From JAFGBI01 sp964480725 (lineage in GTDB: Bacteria; Myxococcota_A; Polyangia; Polyangiales; Polyangiaceae), in contig CAYZQO010000018.1 of the NCBI GenBank assembly GCA_964480725.1, positions 25,635 to 89,634 on the forward strand: 64,000 nucleotides of DNA, written 5' to 3'. Under the pieces are notes generated by a model that saw only the letters and a list, made by a program, of their open reading frames with translations, searched no databases and had not been told where the DNA came from. The translations under genes and the position numbers were made by a program. Positions 15,747 through 24,713 of this stretch are shown here, piece by piece (the first letter of the stretch is position 1; each line of letters begins with the position of its first letter).

Positions 15747-16157
15747 GTGATGAAGGCCCTGCCCGCCGAGTCCCCGGCCCCCGCCGCTGAAGCGAGCCCT
15801 TCGCCGTCCCCTTCGCCGTCCCGTCGCGACGTCGTCCTGGTGCACGGCGTCACCGAGGACGGCGCCGGCCTGCAGGTGCTCCGTGCCCGGGACGACCACG
15901 TCGAGCAGGGGGCGCTCCGTCCGCTCGTGGAGGGACAACCGATCCGCGGCGACGTCGTGCGGCTCCACCAGCGCCGGGAGCACCCCTTCGTGTTCGACGT
16001 CGACACCGTCCTCGCGGCCCCGGGCTCGCCCGCCACGACGGAGGCGGCGCCCCCCGCGCGGGCGGCCAAGGGGCCCCCGCAGGTTGCGTCTGCGAGCTAC
16101 CGCGACAACTGGGACCGGATCTGGCCCTCGCGCCGCGGACCCGAGCCGGCGAACTGA
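15747..16157 (+). CDS. Small conserved-looking protein of unknown function
   Basis: About 136 aa. GTG 15747 and ATG 15750 are adjacent in-frame starts. A Ser/Pro-rich head with SPSPSPS is followed by a compact beta-rich domain (RRDVVLVHGVTEDGAGLQVLRARD, PIRGDVVRL, FVFDVDTVLA), an Ala/Pro linker and a conserved-looking C-terminal YRDNWDRIW. There is no signal peptide or membrane helix, so it is probably cytosolic. It lies 71 nt after the SH3 gene and is convergent with the tlpA-like gene. I do not recognise the family. Confidence 0.6.
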   Translation: MMKALPAESPAPAAEASPSPSPSPSRRDVVLVHGVTEDGAGLQVLRARDDHVEQGALRPLVEGQPIRGDVVRLHQRREHPFVFDVDTVLAAPGSPATTEAAPPARAAKGPPQVASASYRDNWDRIWPSRRGPEPAN

Positions 16158-16171
16158 CCCCGCCGCCGGGG
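16158..16171. terminator. Small hairpin between convergent genes
   Basis: CCCCG (16158-16162) and CGGGG (16167-16171) form a 5-bp GC stem between the ends of two convergent genes. There is no T run, so any terminator role is weak. Confidence 0.25.
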
Positions 16172-16172
16172 C

Positions 16173-16871
16173 TCATCCGGCAACGAGCTGCCGCACCCGG
16201 TCGTAGTCGGAGTCGTCGACGGCCCCCTCGATGACGCAGCGGATCTTCCCCTTCGGGTCGATCAAGAGGTGCTCGGGCAGCTCGGGGTCGCTGCCGATCC
16301 CCACCTGGTCGAGCCACTCCTTGCGCCGGTCGAGATCGTCGAGCCAAAAAGTCTGGCGCAGCCCGCTCGTGGGCTGCTCCGCCAGGAAGGCCGCGAGCTG
16401 CCGGGAGTCGTCGTCCAGCGAGACGAAGGCCACCTGAAAGGAGATCCCCGCCGCGTTGAGCTTCTGTTCCCAGGACAGCAGCCGCGGGATCTCCTCTTTG
16501 CAGGGGACGCACCAGGCGGCCCAGAAGTTGAGCCACGTCCACTGCCCACCGATTGGCAACCGCTCGGCCACGGGCGACGCCCCCGGGGCGGCCTGGCGCG
16601 CGATCCGCACCTCCGGGACTGCCTTGCCGGGGCGGTCGAAATCCCCGTCGCAGAGCGCGCGACGCGCCCGCGGTGGGGCGGAGGACGACGGCGCGGGCGC
16701 GGAGATCACGCTGACCGCCGCGCTCGGCCGGCTGGCCACCGCCGCGTTGCGGGCTCGCGTGGCCGGCGGGATCTCCTTCTGGTCCTTGCGCTCGCAGCCA
16801 CCGAGCAGCACCACCGCCGCACCGACCGCGAGCGCCACGACCCGACCGCGGCCCCAAGCGAAGAGGATCAC
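16173..16871 (-). CDS. TlpA-like thioredoxin-fold lipoprotein
   Basis: A 232-aa lipoprotein (signal GRVVALAVGAAVVLLGGC) with a Ser/Ala/Pro linker and a C-terminal thioredoxin fold. The active site is WAAWCVPCKEE (CVPC, Cys near residue 122), with the TlpA/ResA-type cis-Pro segment LPEHLLIDPKGK. It is expected to be a periplasm-facing disulfide reductase or oxidase, for example in cytochrome c maturation. GTG 16871 overlaps the stop of the OmpA-like gene as GTGA. It is the last gene of a three-gene redox operon read leftward; the 13-heme cytochrome 11 kb away is a possible client (inference). Confidence 0.85.
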   Translation of the reverse strand: MILFAWGRGRVVALAVGAAVVLLGGCERKDQKEIPPATRARNAAVASRPSAAVSVISAPAPSSSAPPRARRALCDGDFDRPGKAVPEVRIARQAAPGASPVAERLPIGGQWTWLNFWAAWCVPCKEEIPRLLSWEQKLNAAGISFQVAFVSLDDDSRQLAAFLAEQPTSGLRQTFWLDDLDRRKEWLDQVGIGSDPELPEHLLIDPKGKIRCVIEGAVDDSDYDRVRQLVAG

Positions 16872-17629
16872 AGGCGGCAGTCGATCCAGGAGACGAGGGC
16901 GGATTGGTTGATGGCTTGCTCGGTGCATTTCTCCTCGGGGTTGGAGGTGGTCCACCCGCAGTACTCCGTGGAGAACTGCGCGTACTCGGCGCCGAGCCAG
17001 AGCATCCCCACCTGCTTCTCGAGCCCGGGATCGTCCTGGGTGATGTCCTTGATGTGGAACAGGACCGAATTGGCACGCTGCTGGGAGAGCGCGCGGTTCT
17101 TGTCGACGTTGCCCACCTTGGAAGCGCGCGCGACCACGAAGAAGTAGCGAGCCCCCCGACGATCCCGGAACCTCTCCTCCACCAGCCGCTTGGCCTCCTC
17201 TTCGAGCTCGTACTTTCCGGTCTTGTAGAGGATGACGGCACCGCGGTCCTTGAGCGGAGTGAAGAGGGCGTTGAAGTCCTCGTCGCTGATCTCGGCGAAG
17301 GTCTTCACGTCGGTCGGCTTGCACCCCCGGCGCCCCGAGTCGTCGCCGAGGCCGCAGGAGTGCAGGACCCGCTCGAGCACCTTCTTGAACTGGGGGGTGC
17401 AGTAGGCAAGCTCCGCATGATCCGCGATGGCGACCTGGGGCTCCTCACTGATGGTGGGGTCGGCGAGGCGCTTGGCGGCGCCCGCCACCGACGAGTACAC
17501 GGTCAGCACCATCACCAACAAGCACACGCCCGTCGCGGTGAACCCCAGGAGGGCCGGCGCGAGGACGCTCCGGGCAGGGGAGGCGTCCGGGGTCGAGGGC
17601 TGGGCCTGGACGAGCATCGGCTGGGTCAC
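16868..17629 (-). CDS. Membrane-anchored OmpA-like periplasmic protein
   Basis: A 253-aa protein with one N-terminal helix (LLGFTATGVCLLVMVLTVY) and a periplasmic domain. The C-terminal half has the OmpA/MotB pattern: VVARASKVGNVDKNRALSQ then RANSVLFHI. Several Cys (AYCTP, LHSCGLG, RRGCKP, EYCGW, EKCTE, IDCRL) suggest disulfides, fitting its place between two thiol-redox genes. Start is GTG 17629, overlapping the VKOR gene stop as GTGA with GGAGG 7 nt upstream; ATG 17617 is the alternative. It may bind peptidoglycan and be a substrate of the neighbouring oxidase (inference). Confidence 0.75.
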   Translation of the reverse strand: MTQPMLVQAQPSTPDASPARSVLAPALLGFTATGVCLLVMVLTVYSSVAGAAKRLADPTISEEPQVAIADHAELAYCTPQFKKVLERVLHSCGLGDDSGRRGCKPTDVKTFAEISDEDFNALFTPLKDRGAVILYKTGKYELEEEAKRLVEERFRDRRGARYFFVVARASKVGNVDKNRALSQQRANSVLFHIKDITQDDPGLEKQVGMLWLGAEYAQFSTEYCGWTTSNPEEKCTEQAINQSALVSWIDCRL

Positions 17630-18852
17630 TTCAGCACCTCCGGCGCGAGCTGTCGGAGGGTGTAGCGCAAGCCGATGTCGGTGTCTTCGTCGCAGATGCG
17701 CTGCCCACCGAGGTAGATCTGCGGTGTCGAGACGGGAACGCCGTTGTCGATGGCGAACTGCAGGTGCTTCTCGAGGCGCTGCCGGGTGGCCGGGGCGTCG
17801 AGACACGCGATGATCGCATCGCCCCACCGGCGTCGGATCACCTCCCGCGTAACGGGCGCCTCCTTCTGCCGCCCCGCGTCAAGGTCGGCCTTGCCGGCGC
17901 GCAGCAGGTAGTCCTGCTCGTGGTAGGCCCACTCCAGCACCTCGCCGGCCCGCTCCTGGCCGCAGAGAATGGCCTTGGCGACCTGACACGCCCCGGGGTG
18001 CAGCGGGCGATCGAGCATCCAGTTGCACTCACTGTCCAGGGGCATCAGCGCGATCTGCGTATCGAGCCGCGAGTAGACGCCGTCACTCTTGAACCGGAGG
18101 TGCACCGCCTTGCAGGTGGCGCAGAGGGGATCTTCGAACAGCAGCGCCTGCCGCACCGGCCGCTCGCCGCGGAGCGTCAGCAGGACGCCTTCGGCGGTGG
18201 GGGCCTTCTTGATGGTGCCGCAGCCGCCAAGGTAAGGTCCGTGGTCCGGCGCCACCGCGGCGTAGACGAGCGAGGGGACGAGGGTGAGCGCCCCGAGGGC
18301 GGCGAGCCAGACGACGGGGAGCAGGAGCCCCCCGCGCGGGCGCCGTCCGAGCGATAGGAGACCGAACCCCCCGCCAACCGCCAGCAGGATCGAGGCTAGG
18401 TAGGTCCCCGCGCAGGTCTCACAGACGGTGTTGAGCTGCGTGACGGAGATGACGAACATCGCGATCGACACCAGGAGCGGGGTAACGGCGACGACCGCGT
18501 AGAAGACGACCGCCGCGCGCGACGCCCGCGACCCGGCGACGGCGAGGTACACGGCGAAGCCCGCGAAGAACGCGAAGGAACCCTGGGCGAAGAGGCTGAT
18601 CGGGATCCCACCCCAGAGCTGCCCCTTGAAGACCGCGGAGTAGGGGCTGTAGAGCGCCGCGCGGCACCCAGACGCGTCTTCTTCCTTCGGCGGCGCACCC
18701 GGGATCACGCTGCAGTGCACGTCGTGCAACTGGCGGTCGAGGTGCGCGGCGTAGTCGTTGGTCGAGTAGGTGGCGAAGACGAGCCCGAGCAGGGCCCCGA
18801 CCAGGGCCACGATGGCGGGGATGCGAGTCGCTGGCGGCATCGGGCGGGTCAT
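17626..18852 (-). CDS. VKOR/DsbA fusion: vitamin K epoxide reductase family thiol oxidase
   Basis: A 408-aa fusion. Residues 1-210 are a multi-helix VKOR domain with loop cysteines (VHCSVIPG, ASGCRA), the LYSPYSAVFKGQLWGG region and the active-site CETC near residue 142. Residues about 220-408 are a thioredoxin/DsbA-like domain with active site CATC near residue 244 (FEDPLCATCKAVH), ECNWMLD and the cis-Pro region VSTPQIYLGGQR. Such fusions oxidise exported proteins and pass electrons to quinone, replacing DsbB/DsbA. It is the first gene of the operon VKOR-OmpA-like-TlpA, all joined by GTGA overlaps. ATG 18852 gives MTRPMPPATR before the first helix. Confidence 0.88.
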   Translation of the reverse strand: MTRPMPPATRIPAIVALVGALLGLVFATYSTNDYAAHLDRQLHDVHCSVIPGAPPKEEDASGCRAALYSPYSAVFKGQLWGGIPISLFAQGSFAFFAGFAVYLAVAGSRASRAAVVFYAVVAVTPLLVSIAMFVISVTQLNTVCETCAGTYLASILLAVGGGFGLLSLGRRPRGGLLLPVVWLAALGALTLVPSLVYAAVAPDHGPYLGGCGTIKKAPTAEGVLLTLRGERPVRQALLFEDPLCATCKAVHLRFKSDGVYSRLDTQIALMPLDSECNWMLDRPLHPGACQVAKAILCGQERAGEVLEWAYHEQDYLLRAGKADLDAGRQKEAPVTREVIRRRWGDAIIACLDAPATRQRLEKHLQFAIDNGVPVSTPQIYLGGQRICDEDTDIGLRYTLRQLAPEVLK

Positions 18853-18993
18853 ACACCCGATTGCGGTGGAGTGGACAACGCCCCGAGGGGCAGGCGGCGC
18901 GTTTCGACCGGGCGGCCAGCGCCGACCATCCGGGATCTTCGAGTCTTTTCGGCGTGCGCCGCCGGACGCCGTGCGCGCGCGACGACGGGTCGG

Positions 18994-21234
18994 TCACAGC
19001 GCGTCGAGGATGGACGCAACCGCGCCGCGAGCCACCACGAACGTCGCGGCCACGCCGTCGACACGCGCGTAGAGCACGCTCGTTCCCTGCCAGGAGTCCC
19101 CGGCACCGAGGCGGATCGTGCGCAGCGGGCCGCTCCCGGGCGCGGGGCGCAAGCGCAGCGTCAGCTGCGGCGCCGCGAGGCCCTCCTCCGGACGCGCCTC
19201 GCCGAGGTGCACCGCCGCCTCGGCGCGCAGCGCCTCGAGCGCCTCGCCGAGGCGGACGAGGTCGGTGGGATCGAGCCGTGGCGCGCCGCTGGTCTGCTGC
19301 CAGCCCTGACCGAGCCGGGTCAGCACCAGGGAGGCGGTCGGCGACTCGAGGGCGACCTCCGCAAGCGCGTCGGGCGCGCCAGGCAGGAGCGACCGGTCGA
19401 TCAGCAGCCGCTCGGCGCGCGACCGTACACGCCGCGACAAGACGAAGACGCCCTCCTCGCCCGCGACGGCGGCGAAGACGCCCCCGGTCGTGCCGTCGCC
19501 CAGGTGGAGCTCGCGCACGACCTCCGCGCCCGGCTGCCGCTCGACGACGAGACGGACCCGCAACGCCGGCCGCGCAAGCCCGAACGTGCCGTCGTCGTGG
19601 TCGGCGACCCAGCGCTCGGCCTCCAGCTTCGCCAGCGAGTCCACGAGGTCGGCGGCGAGGCCGCCGTCGACAGCGAAGCCGGCCGGGCGCTCCAGGGCGA
19701 AGGCGCCGGCCCGAGGCTGCACGAGGATCTGCTCCTCACCCCCAGTCACCTCCACACGCCGCACGGAGCCCGCAGCGAAGTCGAAGATCGAGCGCGGCCG
19801 CACCAGCGTCGCGTCCGGGAGGAACGCCCGCGACGCCTCGCGGTCGAGGCGCAAGACGACACCGTCGAGCCGGCGACGCACGACGAGGCTCCCCTGGCGA
19901 TCCGGGACGCCGACGTCGAGGGTTTCGGTGATCACCTCCGCCTCGGTGGCCGCAGAGCTCTCGACGACGACCGTGCCGGCCGGCGGGGCCAGCCCGAGCG
20001 CACCGAGGTCCGGGTCCTCGACCGGCTCGCCACGAACGTCGAGCAGGGAGAGGACGCGCCGGTTGCCCGTGTCGAGATCGACGTCGGCGACGCGCGGCGC
20101 ACGGAGGCGGTACCCCACCTCGCTGCGCACGAGCTCGAGCCGCTGCGAACCGCGGTCGATCCGGACGCTCTCCACCTCGTCGGGGGAAAAACCCAGGGGA
20201 CGCCGTGACACCCAGCGCTCGCGAGGCAGGTCGAGCACGCGCCGGACGTCGTCCGGAGCGCAGCCCGCGCGCGGGTCCGGCTCGCTGCGGAGCGCGACCA
20301 GCCCGCCACCTTGCGGGCAACGGCCGCCGAGCTCGAGCCGCGCGCGCGAGCGCCCGTCCGTCGGGACCAGCTCGAGCCGGAGCGGTGCCGGTCCCAGGAG
20401 CCGCCGGGCATCGTCGACGCGCACCGGCGTCTCAGCGTCGAGGCGGACGAGCTGCAGGAAGAGCGCGTCGACCAGGTTCCGCTCGGCCAGGCGCTCTCCC
20501 GCGGCGGTGACCACCCGCCAGCGCCCCTGGGTCCGCGTGAGCTCCGTCCGCTCCGCGCCAGCCGTGAGCACCACGCGCGCGAGGTCGTCGGCGAGGTACG
20601 GCGCGAGCCGCGGATCGCGGAGCGCGTCAACCCCGAGGAGGAGCGCGGCTGCCGTTTCTGCCCGGACGATGCCCACACCGCGGCCCACCGCCCCCTCGCC
20701 GGTCACCTCGAGGTAGGCGGAGCCCGGCGGCGACACCGCCTCGCCGCCGAGCAGTAGCCGGTAATTCGACGCATCGAGCGAGAGCGTCGCCACGGCGCGG
20801 GGCGAGTCGAGCCCGAAGCGCGGACGGTCCACCTCCTCCGGCGCGAGCCGACGAACGAAGACGGCGCGACCGAGCGCGTCGAGCAAGGCGCGAACCTCGG
20901 CGGTCCCGGCGTCGCTCACGCGGGGCTCGACGATCCGCCACTCCGCGTCACCGTCCGCGGCTTCGTCCCCCACCCCCGCGGCGCCCGCGGCGCCAGGCTC
21001 CCGGGGGGTGGTCCCCACGGCGCCGCGCTCGAGCACCACCCGCTCCCGGCCCTGCTCGAGAACGAGGCGCGAGATTTCCTCGACGCGAAAGGCGACCAGC
21101 ACGTGGCGCGCCCGCGCCTCCGCCTCTGCCGCCGTGAGCGAGCGGCGCGTGAGCACGACGGTGACCACGGCAGCCACGGCCAGCATCGCCAGCGCGACGT
21201 CCAGCGGCCGTCGGCGGAGCGCCGCCCCGGTCAC
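18994..21234 (-). CDS. DUF4340 domain protein of the gliding-type ABC operon
   Basis: A 746-aa protein with one N-terminal helix (LDVALAMLAVAAVVTVVL) and then long beta-rich sequence organised as repeated DUF4340 units, each with a WRIVEPR/WRVVTAAGERL/WVADHDDGTFGL-type core; the last part has GQGWQQTSGAP. The family almost always sits after gldG-like genes and is thought to act outside the membrane with the transporter; its biochemical role is unknown. GTG 21234 overlaps the gldG-like stop as GTGA, giving MTGAALRRRPLD. It is the last gene of a four-gene operon. Confidence 0.85.
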   Translation of the reverse strand: MTGAALRRRPLDVALAMLAVAAVVTVVLTRRSLTAAEAEARARHVLVAFRVEEISRLVLEQGRERVVLERGAVGTTPREPGAAGAAGVGDEAADGDAEWRIVEPRVSDAGTAEVRALLDALGRAVFVRRLAPEEVDRPRFGLDSPRAVATLSLDASNYRLLLGGEAVSPPGSAYLEVTGEGAVGRGVGIVRAETAAALLLGVDALRDPRLAPYLADDLARVVLTAGAERTELTRTQGRWRVVTAAGERLAERNLVDALFLQLVRLDAETPVRVDDARRLLGPAPLRLELVPTDGRSRARLELGGRCPQGGGLVALRSEPDPRAGCAPDDVRRVLDLPRERWVSRRPLGFSPDEVESVRIDRGSQRLELVRSEVGYRLRAPRVADVDLDTGNRRVLSLLDVRGEPVEDPDLGALGLAPPAGTVVVESSAATEAEVITETLDVGVPDRQGSLVVRRRLDGVVLRLDREASRAFLPDATLVRPRSIFDFAAGSVRRVEVTGGEEQILVQPRAGAFALERPAGFAVDGGLAADLVDSLAKLEAERWVADHDDGTFGLARPALRVRLVVERQPGAEVVRELHLGDGTTGGVFAAVAGEEGVFVLSRRVRSRAERLLIDRSLLPGAPDALAEVALESPTASLVLTRLGQGWQQTSGAPRLDPTDLVRLGEALEALRAEAAVHLGEARPEEGLAAPQLTLRLRPAPGSGPLRTIRLGAGDSWQGTSVLYARVDGVAATFVVARGAVASILDAL

Positions 21235-22844
21235 GCCGTCCCTCCCCCGCTCCGATCGGGCGAGGCCGGCTCCCGGCGGGCCCGGCGCTCCTCGGCGCGA
21301 CGGCGCAGCAGCACGATCATCCCGAGGAGGGCCGCCGTCGCCGGCAGGTACAAGAGCACATAGCGTCCCACCTCCCGGAGGCTCGCCTCGGTCAGGCCGA
21401 CACCGATCGGGACCGCGGGCTTGTCTGGGACATCGACCAGCGCCGGCTCCGCTGCAAGCCACGCCAGCGCGCTCTCCACGAGGAGCTGGTTACCGCGCAG
21501 CGCGGCGTCGCGGAAGCTCGGCGCGAGGGCGAGCGTCGCCGTCCCGAGGAACACCACCCGCGACGCCCGGGGCCGGGCGGGCGGCAACGGCGGCGCCAGC
21601 TCCGCGGCGACGGCGACGGTGAGCGGCCCGCGGCGATCCCGCGCGCGCGGCGCGAGCGCGCGCCCCTCCAGGAGGGGGCGGAGATCATCGACGGCGAACG
21701 CCCGCTCGCTGCTGCGGAGCAGCGCCACGGGCGCCACCCCCGCGGGCGGTGACGGCGCCGGGGCCAGGCTCTGCGCGACGCCCACCATGACGCGAAAGAC
21801 GGCCGCGCCGTCGCTGACGAGGCCGCGGGTGATGGCATGCTCCTCCGCGCGCGCGAAGAAGCGCTCCCCGACCCCGGACGGGAGTCGGGCGTCGGCGGCG
21901 CGTTCGACGACGGTGTCGTTGCCGAGCACAACGCCGGCCCGCGTCGCCAACGGCTGGAGCCCGCTCGGGACCGGCCGGTACTCGTCGTCGATCATCGCGC
22001 TCGCCGCCACCAGGAGGCTTCCGCCCTGGTCCAGGTAGGCGCCGACGCGGCGCGCCGCCGCCGCGTCCAGCGGCACCTCCGGCCCGACGATGGCGACCAC
22101 GCGGCAGTCCTCCAGGCGCCGTGACGGCCGGGGCGAGGTGAGATCGACGCTCTCCACCTCGTAGTTGTTCCGCTCGAGGCGGTGGCAGAGGTCCGCGAGC
22201 CCGGCGGGGCCCAGGTCGTCGATCCGCGCCTCCTGGTGGCCCACCGTGAAGCAGACGGTGGGCCGCTCCCGCGCGAGCACGCGGCGGATCCCCTCCGTGA
22301 GCGCCTGCTCGAGCCGCGGGCGCGCGCTGCCGTCGTCCGGATCGTAGCTGACCAGCTCCTCCGCAGTGAGCAGCCAGCGAGCCTCCCCGCGCGTCACGAC
22401 GATGGCAGCGTCGGTGACCACGCGCCCATCCTCGGTCTTTCCCGCGCGCATCCCGAAGCGGCGCTGGAGCGCGAGGAACTCCGCGGGATCCCGCTCCGGG
22501 TCGACCCACCGCGTCCGGAGCTGCCGCGTCTCCGCCCCATAGGCCGTGAGGAGGTGGCGCACGCTCAGCGTCAGCGGGTCATTCCGCCCCAGGAAGACGA
22601 AGACGTCGATGGGCTCGTCGAGGCCGCGGAGCGTCTCCACGGTGGGGGCCGACAGGCTGTAGAGCCCCCGGGGCGTGAGGTCCCAACGCGTGGTGAAGCG
22701 CGCGGCCAGGACGTTCAGCGCGAACACCAACACGGTGGCCGAGAAGACCCCGCTGGCGGCGAGCCAGCGCTCGAGCGGGGTGGCCCGGAGCCACGTCGTC
22801 GCCGCCCGAGCGGCGCCCAACCCACGGCGAAGCCCCGCGTTCAC
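21231..22844 (-). CDS. gldG: GldG-like ABC transporter auxiliary protein
   Basis: A 537-aa protein with an N-terminal helix (WLAASGVFSATVLVFALNVLA), the family block FTTRWDLTPRGLYSLSAPTVETLRGL cut across residues about 50-75, a GATase-like ABC_transp_aux region (FTVGHQEARIDDL, VVAIVGPEVPL, AAARRVGAYLDQGGSLLVAA) and a C-terminal helix (YVLLYLPATAALLGMIVLL). This matches GldG of Bacteroidetes gliding and its wide relatives. GTG 22844 overlaps the permease stop as GTGA. It probably works with the upstream ATPase and permease; the substrate is unknown. Confidence 0.87.
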   Translation of the reverse strand: MNAGLRRGLGAARAATTWLRATPLERWLAASGVFSATVLVFALNVLAARFTTRWDLTPRGLYSLSAPTVETLRGLDEPIDVFVFLGRNDPLTLSVRHLLTAYGAETRQLRTRWVDPERDPAEFLALQRRFGMRAGKTEDGRVVTDAAIVVTRGEARWLLTAEELVSYDPDDGSARPRLEQALTEGIRRVLARERPTVCFTVGHQEARIDDLGPAGLADLCHRLERNNYEVESVDLTSPRPSRRLEDCRVVAIVGPEVPLDAAAARRVGAYLDQGGSLLVAASAMIDDEYRPVPSGLQPLATRAGVVLGNDTVVERAADARLPSGVGERFFARAEEHAITRGLVSDGAAVFRVMVGVAQSLAPAPSPPAGVAPVALLRSSERAFAVDDLRPLLEGRALAPRARDRRGPLTVAVAAELAPPLPPARPRASRVVFLGTATLALAPSFRDAALRGNQLLVESALAWLAAEPALVDVPDKPAVPIGVGLTEASLREVGRYVLLYLPATAALLGMIVLLRRRAEERRARREPASPDRSGGGTA

Positions 22845-23587
22845 CCCCACCTCCAGGAGTCGACCACGCGGGCGGTGACGAACAGCGGCAGCACGATCAA
22901 GGAGCCGTCGAAGACCAGACGCCGGAGATCGACCACCCCCTTGGACAGCTCGTCCATCTGCGAGAACACCGAGACGTGGATCGAGACGTCGAGCAGGGGT
23001 CCCGGATCGAAGACATACTCGCCGATGCCGAAGATGAACAAGCCGAACTCGATGCCCACGGTGAGCAGGAACGCCACCAGCTGGCTCCGGGTGAGGGCGC
23101 TCATCAAGACGCCCAGCGCGAGATACCCGGCGCCGATGCCGAACACCCCGAGGTAGCTGGTGGCGACGACGGGCCAGTCGATGGTGCCGGTGTCCCGCAG
23201 GATCACCACGTAGAGCACGGTGGGTGACCACATGAGCAAGTAGGTCGCGAGGACGGCGAGGTACTTGCCGAGCACGACGGCGACGGGGGTGACGGGCGCC
23301 GTCAGCAGCGACTCGATGGTGCCGCTCCGGCGTTCCTCCGCGAACACGCGCATGGTGAGCGCCGGACAGAGCAGGAGCAGCGAGAGGAGGAGGAAGACGG
23401 ACTGCCCGAAGTAGGCCTGCACGGGCCCCGCGTCGACGCCGAGCTCGGGCGAGGTCGCGAGGTGCCGAACCACCAGGTAGAAGCTGGCGCCCTGCAGAAC
23501 GAGGAACACCGTGGTCACCACCCAGGCGAGCGGGGTGACCCAGAGGGAGGTGAGCTCCCGGCGGAGGATGGCGAGGGTCCCGGTCAT
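22841..23587 (-). CDS. gldF: ABC-2 type permease, GldF-like
   Basis: A 248-aa six-helix permease beginning MTGTLAILRRELTSLWVTPL. It contains the ABC2 coupling motif FAEERRSGTIESLLTAPVTP near residue 85, typical of GldF/NosY-type permeases. ATG 23587 overlaps the ATPase stop as ATGA, and its own stop overlaps the next gene. It forms the membrane part of the transporter with the ATPase at 23584-24591. The name follows the operon order gldA-F-G and does not imply proven gliding. Confidence 0.88.
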   Translation of the reverse strand: MTGTLAILRRELTSLWVTPLAWVVTTVFLVLQGASFYLVVRHLATSPELGVDAGPVQAYFGQSVFLLLSLLLLCPALTMRVFAEERRSGTIESLLTAPVTPVAVVLGKYLAVLATYLLMWSPTVLYVVILRDTGTIDWPVVATSYLGVFGIGAGYLALGVLMSALTRSQLVAFLLTVGIEFGLFIFGIGEYVFDPGPLLDVSIHVSVFSQMDELSKGVVDLRRLVFDGSLIVLPLFVTARVVDSWRWG

Positions 23588-24591
23588 GGCGCACCCCCAT
23601 CGGCGGCGTCTCCCGGCGGCGCGTCATCGGGCGACGGCGCCGCCGCCGAGCCTGGGTCCCGGGCGCCAGTGAGTGCGGTGAACACCTCCTCGAGCGACGC
23701 ACGCAGGGGCGCGATCTCGCGCACGCCGACGCCGGCGCCGACCAGGCGAGCGACCAGCGCCTCGGTGGTCGCGGTCACCGAGGCGGTCGCGATGCGGACG
23801 TCGATCCGCAGCGCCCCCTCACCGAGGGGCGCCCGCTCGAGGACCTCGACGCCATCCGCCGCCGCGAGCACGGCCTCACCCCGGTCCGCAGGATCATTGA
23901 GGACGAGCCGCAAGCGCTGCCCGCGCCGCTGCTCGCGGAGCTCCTCGATGGTGCCCTCGCCGACGAGCCTCCCCCGGGCGATCACCAGGGCGCGATCGCA
24001 GGTGGCCTCCACCTCGGAGAGGACGTGTGTGCTCAAGAGGACCGTGTGCTCCCGCCCCAGCTCCCGGATCAGGCGCCGCACCTCGCGGATCTGGTTGGGG
24101 TCGAGCCCGGCCGTGGGCTCGTCGAGGATGAGCAGCGGGGGGTTCGCCACCAGCGCGTCGGCCAGCCCCACCCGTTGCCGATACCCGCGCGAGAGGTGCC
24201 CGACCAGCGCCTCGGCCACGTCAGTGACCACTGCGAGCTCCATGGCCCGCGCCACCGCGCGCCGTCGCTCCCGGCGCGGCACCCCCTTGAGCGCGGCGCG
24301 AAAGGCGAGGTGCTCGCGGACCCGGAGCTCCGGGTAGAGCGGCGACGTCTCGGGCAGGTAACCGAGGAGCCGGCGCGCGGCGAGGGAGGACCGCTCGAGA
24401 TCGTGACCGCCGACGCGGACGCGCCCCGCCGTGGGCCCCAGAAAGCCCGCCAGGATCCGGAGCGTCGTCGACTTGCCGGCGCCGTTCGGGCCGAGAAAGC
24501 CCACCACCTCGCCCGCGCCGACGCGGAAGCTCAGGCCGTGGAGCGCCACCACGGTGCCGTAGTCCTTGACCAGCCCCTCGACCTCGATCAT
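23584..24591 (-). CDS. gldA: ABC transporter ATPase, GldA-like
   Basis: A 335-aa ATPase starting MIEVEGLVKDYG. It has Walker A GPNGAGKST, Q-loop GYLPETSPLY, signature LSRGYRQRVGLADAL, Walker B LLILDEPTAGLDPNQ and the H-loop histidine in LSTHVLSE, plus a C-terminal regulatory extension of about 100 residues common in GldA/NatA-type ATPases. ATG 24591 matches the usual family start; another ATG at 24609 would add MGARAP. It is the first gene of a four-gene operon whose members all overlap, and is divergent from dtd. Confidence 0.9.
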   Translation of the reverse strand: MIEVEGLVKDYGTVVALHGLSFRVGAGEVVGFLGPNGAGKSTTLRILAGFLGPTAGRVRVGGHDLERSSLAARRLLGYLPETSPLYPELRVREHLAFRAALKGVPRRERRRAVARAMELAVVTDVAEALVGHLSRGYRQRVGLADALVANPPLLILDEPTAGLDPNQIREVRRLIRELGREHTVLLSTHVLSEVEATCDRALVIARGRLVGEGTIEELREQRRGQRLRLVLNDPADRGEAVLAAADGVEVLERAPLGEGALRIDVRIATASVTATTEALVARLVGAGVGVREIAPLRASLEEVFTALTGARDPGSAAAPSPDDAPPGDAADGGAP

Positions 24592-24697
24592 CGGCGCTCG
24601 GGCACCCATACCATGCCTGCGCGCCCCGCCAGTACTCGGGGTCCGACCGGCGGCGGGCACCCGCGCCCCACCCCCGGGAGGTCACGGCGCCCGCGCC

Positions 24698-24705
24698 GTG
24701 CTATG
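24698..24705 (+). promoter_or_regulatory. GTGCTATG motif before dtd
   Basis: The octamer ends 8 nt before the GTG start of dtd at 24714. If it is a -10 element, the transcript would begin almost at the start codon, giving a leaderless or near-leaderless mRNA. Confidence 0.4.
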
Positions 24706-24713
24706 GCGCGGCG

